IMG/VR virus record: IMGVR_UViG_3300032561_000012
Coordinates: 1 to 64,000 of that record
Strand: one strand, 5' to 3'
DNA from: a virus
DNA length: 64,000 nucleotides
Under the pieces are notes generated by a model. It searched no databases, had not been told where the DNA came from, and worked only from the letters and a program-made list of their open reading frames with translations. The position numbers and the translations under genes are program-made. This document shows positions 8,153-16,212 of the stretch, one piece after another; positions within the stretch are counted from its first letter, which is position 1; every line of letters starts with the position of its first letter.

Positions 8153-9525
8153 AGAGTATCATACCATTCAGCTAATTGTGGAAAGGTATGTCTGAAGTCT
8201 TTGCCACGTCGTTGATCATACTGTTCATAGAAGTTCTTAAAGTCACGTTGTAATACTTCACGTGATAATGCACCACTGTGTGGACTATCTACTGTCTGTA
8301 GGTATTCAACCAATCTATCAAGTTGATTGAATTCATATTCGTGTAGATATTCACGGGCAGCATTTCCAAATCGTCCTAGTTCATGGGCAAACTCTACACG
8401 CATCTCTAAAGGCAATATCAATGGACTTTGGAAACTAGGGAATCGTAAAATGTTTAGGCTAAAGTTGATACTATCTTTGCCGTATTTCTTTTTAAGATTT
8501 ACAATGCTCCATAAAAATTCAGTTAGACTTGGTAAGCATAGGGCATTGATGGTACACATAACATGTAGGCCGCGCAATTTACCACTATCCAATAGATAAC
8601 TAACATTGCTAGCCCACTGATTCCAATCCAAGCCATCACGTATATAAATTGCGTGACGACCAATACTTTCATTGCTGGTGTACAAATCAAGTTCAATACC
8701 TTGTGTGGCATCTAATAGTCTCTCCAACTTATCTTGTTCAAATCCTAGGTTACTGTTAATAGCAAGTCTGGTAGAGCTTTTTCCTCTATTTGCTTGGAAC
8801 CACTCAATTAGTCTCCAAGTATATCCACTCATCAAGGGCTCTCCGCCTGTGATGCGTAGTTCTTTTAGGGTTTTGTGGAGGTCTGATTCCCACCAACGGA
8901 AGAACGCTTCCACGTAGGGATTAACTTGATCAATAGTATACAGTTGACTACTATCGTGAGTGTGAGTAAAGTGATTGCGTCCGTCAGATACGAGATGTTC
9001 ATAGGCTCCATTGCGTTTAATATCTCGTACCCAGGTAGTACTAAAAGCAGGGTTACAATAGCTACAAGCAAACTGGCATGTTCTATCGAAAGCGATTTCC
9101 AATGTTTGTAGGTCAACATCGCGATCAGGGCTAGTATTAAAAGCTTCATCTAAGTCTTTATCCTCATATATTACAGTTTTATAAACACGATCACTAATTG
9201 GCTCGGGCACATCTACCCCAGCATACTTAGGATCCTTGTACATGTCTTCAATTTTCCAGCAGTACTCACAACCCTTAGGGCGAAGTCCATCTTGCATCAA
9301 TGCACGATCATTTTTCTTTTCACGAGTGTTGTGCAGAGCTTTGGGATTAACCAATACCTGTTCAACACTGACCTGATGTGGCAATGGGTGGTGACAACTA
9401 GTAGTTTGTCCTGAACCTAACCATATAGTAGCATTGTACCATTTGGCCGCACAGAAGCTCTCTGACTTAATGTCAATTACTCTACGCTTGTATTGTAAGT
9501 CTGTTTCTTTAGCTAGCTTCGGCAT
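8149..9525 (-). CDS. Radical SAM protein 4 (CxHP subgroup)
   Basis: This 458-residue protein has the cluster motif C150, C154, C157 (FDRTCQFACSYCNP) and LRITGGEPLMSG. The N-terminal auxiliary set differs from proteins 1-3: C25, then C44 in SCHHPLPH where the others have a CC pair, then C86-x2-C89 (GCEYCW). A shared ALHNTREKKND element follows the histidine-rich motif. Together with radical SAM 5 it forms a second subgroup in which His may replace one Cys ligand. It overlaps radical SAM 3 by 4 nt and radical SAM 5 by 17 nt. Chemistry is certain at the family level; the reaction is not. Confidence 0.9.
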   Translation of the reverse strand: MPKLAKETDLQYKRRVIDIKSESFCAAKWYNATIWLGSGQTTSCHHPLPHQVSVEQVLVNPKALHNTREKKNDRALMQDGLRPKGCEYCWKIEDMYKDPKYAGVDVPEPISDRVYKTVIYEDKDLDEAFNTSPDRDVDLQTLEIAFDRTCQFACSYCNPAFSTTWVRDIKRNGAYEHLVSDGRNHFTHTHDSSQLYTIDQVNPYVEAFFRWWESDLHKTLKELRITGGEPLMSGYTWRLIEWFQANRGKSSTRLAINSNLGFEQDKLERLLDATQGIELDLYTSNESIGRHAIYIRDGLDWNQWASNVSYLLDSGKLRGLHVMCTINALCLPSLTEFLWSIVNLKKKYGKDSINFSLNILRFPSFQSPLILPLEMRVEFAHELGRFGNAAREYLHEYEFNQLDRLVEYLQTVDSPHSGALSREVLQRDFKNFYEQYDQRRGKDFRHTFPQLAEWYDTL

Positions 9526-10927
9526 GGTATTTGCACTCCTGCCAAAATTCTTTCATTTGTGGAAACACATCTAAGAATGTTTCATCACGTGCATCTTTTG
9601 TTGTAGCACCACGACGTTTATCATATTCATTAAAGAAGCGATAAAAATCAGCACGCTGTTCATGTAGATACTTGTCAGTGAGTTTCTTACCTTTCTTCAT
9701 CCAATCTAGGTCACGTTCTAGGCGTTGGATTTCATAGTCTTTGAATCCATCAAAACGAAGTTCACCTTCCTTAAGTTGATGTTGCTTCATATACTTGACT
9801 ACATCAGCTAATATCACAGTATAGCTTTCTGGAAGAATTTGTAGACTCTGCCAACTAGGTGTACGTAGTACAGGAGTATCAAACCAAACACGTTGATAAG
9901 TTGAACTATATGTCTTACGCAAAAACAAGATCTCTTCTAACAAACGTTTTAGTCCTAAAATGCTCAGATTGTTCATGGTAATAATAAACGTTAGGCTATT
10001 GCGTCCTGGAATTTCTTCTAAGAAACGAGTAGTATAGTCAACTACCCTACTAGGATTTAAGCCACGACGAATATAACTAGCATGTTCTGGAATACCAGTG
10101 TCAAGGCTTACATACTGCATGAAGTGTTCAATCTTTGTGCCTTCACATAACTGTTTGACTTTGTCTATATACTTGTTAAACAGTTCTGGTTCTACGCTAA
10201 AGTTACTAGTAACATCTACGTGTAAGTCACTCTTAGGTGCCGCTAGGATATAGTCAAACACACGATGCGTGTTCTTGTCCATTAGAGGTTCACCACCAGT
10301 CATTCTAAAATGTTTTAGTTTAGGGTATAGTTCAGGCCACCAAGCCCAAAACGCATCTACATAAGGATTATCATCTTTAACTGGAATAGGTTTGCGTCGA
10401 CCTTGGAAGTGTTCTGGAGCATTATGTGGCTTGCTGGTAGGATATGCACCCCAGCGGTCAATATCCTTTTGCCATTCTGTGCTGAACTGTGGACTGCAAT
10501 AGCTACATGCTAGATTACAGCCGTGACTAAAGTTTACTTCTACATAACTAGGAGTAACATCAGCGTCCCATGGTAGATCTTTAATAGTGTCGTAGTGTTC
10601 TGCCGCCCAGGGTTCACCACTACGATAGTGACGATCACTTAAGTGTCCAGCATCCTCCATAGTCCAGCAGTAGTTACACTCTTTAGGGCGAGTACCCTCT
10701 AGCATTTTCTTACGTTGTTCTTTCTTATATGCTGTGTTATGTAAGGCGCTAGGATGAAACACTAAAGGGGCCGCATCAATCTCATGTAAGGGAGGATGGT
10801 AACAGCTATTGTTTAATCCTGTAGGTAAATGTAGGCTTACCTGTTGCCATTTAGCCAAGCAAAGACTAGGACCTAGTTTGTCCTTCATCTCTTCTGCACT
10901 TGACATGAATACGCTTTTATTAGCCAT
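9509..10927 (-). CDS. Radical SAM protein 5 (CxHP subgroup)
   Basis: The 472-residue protein has C137, C141, C144 (FSHGCNLACSYCSP) and RMTGGEPLMDKN. Auxiliary residues are C23, C42 in SCYHPPLHE, and C84-x2-C87 (ECNYCW), followed by EDAGH. The ALHNTAYKKEQR segment matches ALHNTREKKND in radical SAM 4, so the two are direct paralogues with about the same length. Their C-terminal regions also share FYRFFNEYDKRRG / FKNFYEQYDQRRG. The start overlaps the stop of radical SAM 6 by 8 nt. The pair probably acts on related substrates or in successive steps, which is inference. Confidence 0.9.
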   Translation of the reverse strand: MANKSVFMSSAEEMKDKLGPSLCLAKWQQVSLHLPTGLNNSCYHPPLHEIDAAPLVFHPSALHNTAYKKEQRKKMLEGTRPKECNYCWTMEDAGHLSDRHYRSGEPWAAEHYDTIKDLPWDADVTPSYVEVNFSHGCNLACSYCSPQFSTEWQKDIDRWGAYPTSKPHNAPEHFQGRRKPIPVKDDNPYVDAFWAWWPELYPKLKHFRMTGGEPLMDKNTHRVFDYILAAPKSDLHVDVTSNFSVEPELFNKYIDKVKQLCEGTKIEHFMQYVSLDTGIPEHASYIRRGLNPSRVVDYTTRFLEEIPGRNSLTFIITMNNLSILGLKRLLEEILFLRKTYSSTYQRVWFDTPVLRTPSWQSLQILPESYTVILADVVKYMKQHQLKEGELRFDGFKDYEIQRLERDLDWMKKGKKLTDKYLHEQRADFYRFFNEYDKRRGATTKDARDETFLDVFPQMKEFWQECKYHAEAS

Positions 10928-12041
10928 TGTTATTTACTACCTGTTTATAAGCAACCTGTGAAAATGGAAGATAATCAAAAAGATTTTCTTTACGGATCTT
11001 ATCCAATAGCAATATGCTTGCTATAGTATTTAAAAACAAAGATTGTCCTTGATTTTTCTGTATTTTATTCTTAGCATACATTAATTGAGATATACTTTCT
11101 TGTGACAATGGCATCGTTAATGCTTGATCAACTTGTTGATTAGCCAATTCAATTAACTCTGGCGGTAGACAATCTACCGAATAGTAATCTGGAAATTCTA
11201 ATACAGATAACCACATGTCAATTCCTATATTGTTAAAATATTTTACATATTCATCTAAGAACCAAATATTTAAATTACTAACAACATTATCAGTTGTAAG
11301 TTTTAAATTGTCCATTTTATCTCGATGTTCTACCAGATCTTGAATATTTTTTTCTATCAAAGCCCAATTGGATCCTGATCGAAGACTATTAAGTTTTTCG
11401 CCAACAGCATCTATACTAATATGATAATCAACTATACCAAAATGTTTCCAATAATCAAATATAGATTTATCTTTATATTTTAACGTAGATACATTACTAT
11501 TGTATCTCAATGAGACATTTTGACTTTTTTCTTGTTTGATATATTCGTCTAATACTTCCCAATGGCAGGGATTTAATAAAGGTTCTCCCCCTGTAAAATA
11601 AATTTCTGTTACAGAATCATTTACTATTATGTCTAGATAGTCTGTTAAATCAGTAAAACTATCAATTTCAATCCCAAATTCTTTTTCCCATAGACTACTT
11701 GAGTGTGGCCCGCAGGTACGACAAGATAGATTACATACCTTAGAATTTCTTATATCAATATATTGATATCCAGTCCATGGCTGTTTACGATGATTCAGAC
11801 CTTGTCTATAACTTTTAACGTTGTTTGCTTCTTGTTTTGTGCATATACGGCATTCAGCAGGAGCACAATTTGTTTGTTTAATACGTTCTTTAAGATCAGC
11901 AAAAGGATTTCCTGTTTTTAAATCAGTAATATTTTTCCTGTAAGAATGATCAATTACACAACAGGGAGCAATTTTATTATTAGGAAAAAATGTAATGCCG
12001 TTGGTAATAGCTGCACAGGTCCATTGTTCTTTGCTTGTCAT
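10920..12041 (-). CDS. Radical SAM protein 6 (N-terminal twitch/SPASM-like cysteines)
   Basis: At 373 residues this is the shortest of the cassette. The radical SAM cysteines are C103, C107 and C110 (SKVCNLSCRTCGPH); the SAM-binding element is YFTGGEPLLNP. Auxiliary cysteines C9, C27-C28 and C59, C64, C67 lie upstream. The coding sequence is visibly richer in A and T than radical SAM 3-5, with many AAA, TTT and ATA codons, which suggests separate acquisition. It overlaps the glycosyltransferase gene by 4 nt and radical SAM 5 by 8 nt. It is the first radical SAM gene to be transcribed in the operon. Confidence 0.9.
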   Translation of the reverse strand: MTSKEQWTCAAITNGITFFPNNKIAPCCVIDHSYRKNITDLKTGNPFADLKERIKQTNCAPAECRICTKQEANNVKSYRQGLNHRKQPWTGYQYIDIRNSKVCNLSCRTCGPHSSSLWEKEFGIEIDSFTDLTDYLDIIVNDSVTEIYFTGGEPLLNPCHWEVLDEYIKQEKSQNVSLRYNSNVSTLKYKDKSIFDYWKHFGIVDYHISIDAVGEKLNSLRSGSNWALIEKNIQDLVEHRDKMDNLKLTTDNVVSNLNIWFLDEYVKYFNNIGIDMWLSVLEFPDYYSVDCLPPELIELANQQVDQALTMPLSQESISQLMYAKNKIQKNQGQSLFLNTIASILLLDKIRKENLFDYLPFSQVAYKQVVNNNG

Positions 12042-12937
12042 TCTCTAACCATTGGTCCTTGATTTTTAAAGTTACTCTTATAATGATGTTTAAAAAATTT
12101 GCTTTCTTCTGGATCCATATCCACAATAGGTAAACCTAAACGTTGCCGTAGTGTATCACCTATTACCTTGCAGTGATCTATAGCAATATCCTCATGGTTG
12201 TATTCATTCCATAGGTCTTCAAGTGTATCAAAGTCTTGTACCCAACGATATTCCCAATCGCATAGCATTGTTAAGTATGTGCCCAAGCGTGCGCCATATA
12301 TTGCCCAGAAGCCATTTTCTACATCTGCGCCTACTGTTTGCCAAATGCACAAATGGTCATAGTTACGTGAGTGTACACGTTGCTCAAACTCAGATAAATT
12401 AGGCTTTGCACCGCGATCTAAACACATCTTAACGCCTTCACGGAAGCCTGCACGCCATGCCTGGAAAGCTGTTTGATTAGGATATGTTGTTGAATAACAA
12501 TCTGCCATAGCCCAGTAGTTGGGATAGAAACAAAACTCTACATCATTCTTAGCGTCGCCGTCTGATGCTTCATGTGTTCGCATGTTATACACAAACTCTT
12601 TGGTCCAGCAACTTAGTCCTCCGTTTCCGTACTGTAGCCCATTAATATGGTTGCGAGCACGCCAACGAAATACTTTATCGCTATTAGCATCAGTAAGAGC
12701 AAGCTGAAGGTTAAAAAATCCTGGATCGGGTATATTATCACCGTCAACAACCACAAAACGATCAGTGTCGCTGATGTCAGCACATGCCTTGTGTGCGGCG
12801 TCACTGCCCTTAACTCCGTCAACCCTTTTTGCCCATGGTACCATGTTTTGAATCTTAATCCAATTTTGTTCTTTATTAGGTTCATCATATGTTAGGTATA
12901 TTACATCCAAGTCTGCTATGTCAATTAGTTGTGTCAT
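12038..12937 (-). CDS. GT-A-type glycosyltransferase-like protein
   Basis: The 299-residue protein starts with a Rossmann-like strand-loop (LDVIYLTYDEPN) and has RFVVVDGDNIPDPGFF near residues 83-99. The DGDN motif fits the metal- and nucleotide-sugar-binding D-x-D of GT-A glycosyltransferases. YGNGGLSCWTKEFV near residue 125 resembles the acceptor or sugar loop of those enzymes. No signal peptide or transmembrane segment is seen. It is not closely similar to the two glycosyltransferase-like genes upstream. It overlaps radical SAM 6 by 4 nt and the 120-residue orphan by 17 nt. Donor and acceptor are unknown. Confidence 0.72.
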   Translation of the reverse strand: MTQLIDIADLDVIYLTYDEPNKEQNWIKIQNMVPWAKRVDGVKGSDAAHKACADISDTDRFVVVDGDNIPDPGFFNLQLALTDANSDKVFRWRARNHINGLQYGNGGLSCWTKEFVYNMRTHEASDGDAKNDVEFCFYPNYWAMADCYSTTYPNQTAFQAWRAGFREGVKMCLDRGAKPNLSEFEQRVHSRNYDHLCIWQTVGADVENGFWAIYGARLGTYLTMLCDWEYRWVQDFDTLEDLWNEYNHEDIAIDHCKVIGDTLRQRLGLPIVDMDPEESKFFKHHYKSNFKNQGPMVRE

Positions 12938-13283
12938 AATATTCTATAGTTGAGTATTCTTCATTTTTTTCTAAAATCAATCCTGCATGATTTTTAACCA
13001 CGGCATATCCGTGATCGCTTTTCTTTAATTTTACACTAATTCCTAGGTCAAGAGCAATCTTTTCTAGACGATTTCTTTCTAAATTTACATAATACCTACT
13101 GGCATTATCGTATACATCCTTTTCTACAACCAAGTATTTGGTATTTTCTGGGTGTTGTTGCATAGTACACATAGTAATCTTACCCGTGTCATCATAATGA
13201 ACCCTATATTCAATGGGTTCAGGTACTATAACTCCAAAACTAGCCAGGGCCTGATTAAACTCTTCTTCCCAACTCATCTTCAT
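12921..13283 (-). CDS. Hypothetical protein, 120 residues
   Basis: I do not recognise this small protein. It reads as a compact alpha/beta domain: EYRVHYDDTGKITMC, then KYLVVEKDVYDN, then a helix and VKLKKSDHGYAVV. The start MKMSWEEEFNQAL lies 29 nt inside the preceding glycosyltransferase-like gene, and the stop overlaps the next gene by 17 nt. The double overlap supports real translation. A related reading is a phage-wide small accessory protein of the glycosyltransferase group. No catalytic motif can be pointed to. Confidence 0.7.
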   Translation of the reverse strand: MKMSWEEEFNQALASFGVIVPEPIEYRVHYDDTGKITMCTMQQHPENTKYLVVEKDVYDNASRYYVNLERNRLEKIALDLGISVKLKKSDHGYAVVKNHAGLILEKNEEYSTIEYYDTTN

Positions 13284-14121
13284 ATTCCTTAACTATATCA
13301 TCTGTGATCCATGACTTTTCATAATAGTGTAGTGGGTGATATTGATTTATATTATTAATACGCACCATTGGCAAATCCAATTCATAGACCAGTGCTTCGT
13401 GCCAGGGTATAGATCTACTCAATCCGTTAATGTCTGGTTTCATATGTACAAAATTAATAAAATCTATTGCAGGTAACAGACATTTTTCAACTCCTAGAGT
13501 TTTGGCTGCTATAGAGTAAACCACATCAGTGGTAGGTATTTTGTCTCGACAATTTTTTAATACATTATCTCTGATGTAATTCCAATTGGTAAAAATTTGT
13601 TCTGCGTATCTAAAAAAATCTGCAGAATCTTGACTATATCTAAAATACATTAGTCCGCTGTAGACATCTGGCAAGTCATTATCATCAAACAAACGTCTAT
13701 AACTACGCACTACGCTAGGTTGTTCTAGGTAATCTTTACATCCCTGACTAAGCGCAATGTTCTTTAATCTGAACGTAGTCCACCAGTGCGCTATGCTGCG
13801 AGTAAAAATCAAATCACTTTCTAATTTAATTGTTTCTTTAAACGGTGTTAGATAAAATACCTGCCACTCATTTGACAATTTCCACTCAGAATCTTTTGCC
13901 AGATCCTGTTCTAGTAGAATAACATAGTCAAAAACTCTGCGGTGTTGTTCTGTAATCTGTTCCATGGTTGCTGAGTCAACTATAACAGCATATTGACTGC
14001 CGGGCATGGTTAGCTTTATGCTCATGGCCTGCACATAGGCCAGACGTAGGTAATCAACGGTAGTATTTTGTGCTATTGACACAAACCCTTGTTGTGCCTG
14101 ATGAGGTGTTATTCTGTGCAT
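13255..14121 (-). CDS. Glycosyltransferase-like protein (family-8-like fold)
   Basis: The 288-residue protein contains YAVIVDSATMEQIT early, then FYLTPFKETIKLESDLIFTR near residues 90-108. LESDLIF corresponds in position to the D-x-D segment of GT-A/GT8-like enzymes, here as E-S-D. The middle (DVYSGLMYFRYSQDSADFF) resembles the acceptor-side region with a conserved aromatic. It is a paralogue of the next gene, which has ILIDGDYLV at the same place. The degenerate DxD makes catalytic activity uncertain. Overlaps are 13 nt upstream and 29 nt downstream. Confidence 0.65.
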   Translation of the reverse strand: MHRITPHQAQQGFVSIAQNTTVDYLRLAYVQAMSIKLTMPGSQYAVIVDSATMEQITEQHRRVFDYVILLEQDLAKDSEWKLSNEWQVFYLTPFKETIKLESDLIFTRSIAHWWTTFRLKNIALSQGCKDYLEQPSVVRSYRRLFDDNDLPDVYSGLMYFRYSQDSADFFRYAEQIFTNWNYIRDNVLKNCRDKIPTTDVVYSIAAKTLGVEKCLLPAIDFINFVHMKPDINGLSRSIPWHEALVYELDLPMVRINNINQYHPLHYYEKSWITDDIVKEYEDELGRRV

Positions 14122-14918
14122 ATTGTTTTTACAAAATTATCAAAATCATCTGACAACAAATATTCTTTATCCATAACGTGAATATTCTGTTGTGGTACCA
14201 GTACAGCTTTATTAGTTTCTTTAATTGTTATTAAACCCTTGTCAATTGACATTGATTTTATTGGATCATTGTAGGTAAACATTGACCACGGAATTAGAGT
14301 ATTGGGATTTTGATTATACCCGTTTAATAGATTATTGGCTATGGTAAATGCAAAGTCATTTCTAAAAGCCCCATGTTTAACATGATATAGATTCCAGTAG
14401 TATAGATAATTTCTTTGTACACGCCCTACTAGATTAAAAAACATCTGTGCTGTTGGTGTCTTTTTAAATACCGCGGCAGTGGCCCATTGATAGACTAATC
14501 CGTATGCGCCCATCTTATCAGGCCAAGCACCAAGTTGTGTTTGATTTTGTGCTGTGATTTTATAATCAAAATCTTGCTCAAATAATTTCAATAGATTGCA
14601 ATCTAAAACCAAATAATCGCCGTCAATTAAAATAGTTTCATCATACGGGCTTAGATCATATGCACGATATCTATTGCCGTTTTTCCATGCTGTGCCTTCT
14701 TTAGTTCTAATATTTGGCATGGTATTGCTGATGCAAATAACATTGTCAAATATATCACTGGCAATCTCAGAGTCAGTTATCAGTGTTACAGGTAGATTAA
14801 GTGTGTGAGCAATTAATTGACTAGAACGTTTGGCTATTTTTACATAGTCAACTGTGTCTGTATTAAAAGCAAATAATACAACACCTCTAGACTTTGCGGG
14901 CACGTTTGATTTCTGCAT
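14109..14918 (-). CDS. Glycosyltransferase-like protein (family-8-like fold)
   Basis: The 269-residue protein has GVVLFAFNTDTVDYVKIAK at its N-terminus, LPVTLITDSEIA near residue 45 and ETILIDGDYLVLDCN near residue 95. The DGD motif is a good GT-A D-x-D. NVICISNTMPNIRTKEG is similar to the nucleotide-sugar-binding loop seen in phage and bacterial GT8-like proteins. It shares its layout with the 13255-14121 protein, so the two are paralogues, and this one keeps the intact motif. It overlaps the 104-residue gene by 32 nt. It could glycosylate a small product, host polysaccharide or virion protein; the sequence does not decide. Confidence 0.68.
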   Translation of the reverse strand: MQKSNVPAKSRGVVLFAFNTDTVDYVKIAKRSSQLIAHTLNLPVTLITDSEIASDIFDNVICISNTMPNIRTKEGTAWKNGNRYRAYDLSPYDETILIDGDYLVLDCNLLKLFEQDFDYKITAQNQTQLGAWPDKMGAYGLVYQWATAAVFKKTPTAQMFFNLVGRVQRNYLYYWNLYHVKHGAFRNDFAFTIANNLLNGYNQNPNTLIPWSMFTYNDPIKSMSIDKGLITIKETNKAVLVPQQNIHVMDKEYLLSDDFDNFVKTICTE

Positions 14919-15201
14919 GCTGGATATGCCACATATTCATTACCATTTGATAATGTTGTTTACATAACCCTAAGAATTCTAATCTATTAACTAGGATTGG
15001 ATTTTGGTATGTGTCTTCTAAGAAGAGCTCATCTTCACCCCAGGTGACTACAAAAGAATACAGCTCAGGAGTTGCTTTAAACAACCCACCATTATAGGCA
15101 AAATGTAAATCAGTTTGAATTTTTTCGCGTAGAATACGCTTGTTGGTTTGGTAATCTGTTGCTAAACGGATTTGGTCTACAATTTTTTCTAAGTCGCTCA
15201 T
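14887..15201 (-). CDS. Hypothetical protein, 104 residues
   Basis: This small soluble protein starts MSDLEKIVDQIRLATDYQ and contains KIQTDLHFAYNGGLFKATPEL, a helix followed by a beta element, then a C-terminal helix with several His. It resembles a small conserved protein of uncharacterised function common near structural genes in T4-like environmental phages; this is from memory and not tested. It is the first gene of the accessory operon. It lies 37 nt downstream of the fibre gene, with no late-promoter element of its own, so read-through from the fibre genes is likely. A 5-bp hairpin (AGTCT-GCT-AGACT) sits in the 37-nt gap. Confidence 0.72.
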   Translation of the reverse strand: MSDLEKIVDQIRLATDYQTNKRILREKIQTDLHFAYNGGLFKATPELYSFVVTWGEDELFLEDTYQNPILVNRLEFLGLCKQHYQMVMNMWHIQHAEIKRARKV

Positions 15202-15238
15202 ACTAGTAATTATCTAGTCTAGCAGACTTAGAAAAATA

Positions 15239-16198
15239 TTATGAGATTGTTACAGTACCCCAGGTATTAGTTAGGTATGTGGTTTCTGGATAAACAACAT
15301 TGATTTGAGCATTGTGGGTAAATCCAACAGTATTATTAAAATGTGAGTTACCGCCTACTGTAGAGCAATAGGTATAGAATGTAACTGTAATTGTTGATCC
15401 ATTATCGCTATGTGAACCTTGAAGTCCATTAGTGTTAACAGCAATATAAACATAGTCACCATCATAAACATAGGTAGAATTAGCTGATGTAATTTTTGCC
15501 ACTACCTGAGCTGAGGTGCTCATATTCCAATAACCTAAGCCAGTGTTATTAGTACTAACTGTACCGCCACTACCAGAATAGCTAGTAGTAGTTCCCTTAA
15601 TAGTGATACCTGTTAAGTTAGTTCCCCATAGGGTTACAAAGTCAGCTGAATGGCTTGTACCATTTGATCCTGTTGGTGTATTTACAACAACGTTGATTTG
15701 CCCGCCTGCGTTAAAGAAATAGCGTGCTTGGTCAGCACTGGCAAAAGTTACAGTTCTTGTGATTGTACTTGTTTGTGCGGCACTAGAAGTATCTGTAAAT
15801 GATATTGCAGTACCATAGTTACTGCCAGTAGTTGTAGTACCTTGCGCATAAGCAGTTGCACGTGTTGTATTAACTTGTGTAACTGCGGCAGCTACGTTTG
15901 AAAAATACGTGATAGTTTGGCCAGCTGTCATATTGATGTTAGCACCGCCTAGGCCCCCACCAATTTGTGTTTGTCCTTGGTGTGCTAATGCGGCGTTAGT
16001 AGTATAGACTAATCCTGCCCATTGTACGGCTGTAACTGTACCGCCTGTTGAAACTGATGCAATTAAACTAGTGCTTTGGCCGTATCCCCAGGTACTGCTA
16101 CCAACTCCCCATACATAAGCAACATTGCCGCCAGCAGTTGTTTGTGCTAGTCCATTGTAGTCCGTTGCTTGAATTAATCCACCAGAAGCGTATGCCAT
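15239..16198 (-). CDS. Virion structural protein, probably fibre or decoration
   Basis: This 319-residue protein is rich in Thr, Ser, Gly and Asn and poor in charged residues, a composition typical of beta-rich phage fibre proteins. It starts MAYASGGLIQATDYNG and has VWGVGSSTWGYGQS near residue 30, a pattern I associate with a small family of phage structural proteins. No enzymatic motif is visible. A good ribosome site (GATAGGAAC) precedes the ATG by a few bases. It is the last gene of the adhesin block and is followed by the accessory operon. A role in the distal tail is inferred from composition and position. Confidence 0.72.
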   Translation of the reverse strand: MAYASGGLIQATDYNGLAQTTAGGNVAYVWGVGSSTWGYGQSTSLIASVSTGGTVTAVQWAGLVYTTNAALAHQGQTQIGGGLGGANINMTAGQTITYFSNVAAAVTQVNTTRATAYAQGTTTTGSNYGTAISFTDTSSAAQTSTITRTVTFASADQARYFFNAGGQINVVVNTPTGSNGTSHSADFVTLWGTNLTGITIKGTTTSYSGSGGTVSTNNTGLGYWNMSTSAQVVAKITSANSTYVYDGDYVYIAVNTNGLQGSHSDNGSTITVTFYTYCSTVGGNSHFNNTVGFTHNAQINVVYPETTYLTNTWGTVTIS

Positions 16199-16212
16199 GT
16201 TCCTATCCCGTT

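Noticed and set aside
8865-9149. 94-residue very hydrophobic frame
   Set aside because: It is within radical SAM 4 in another frame; hydrophobicity follows from the frame shift.
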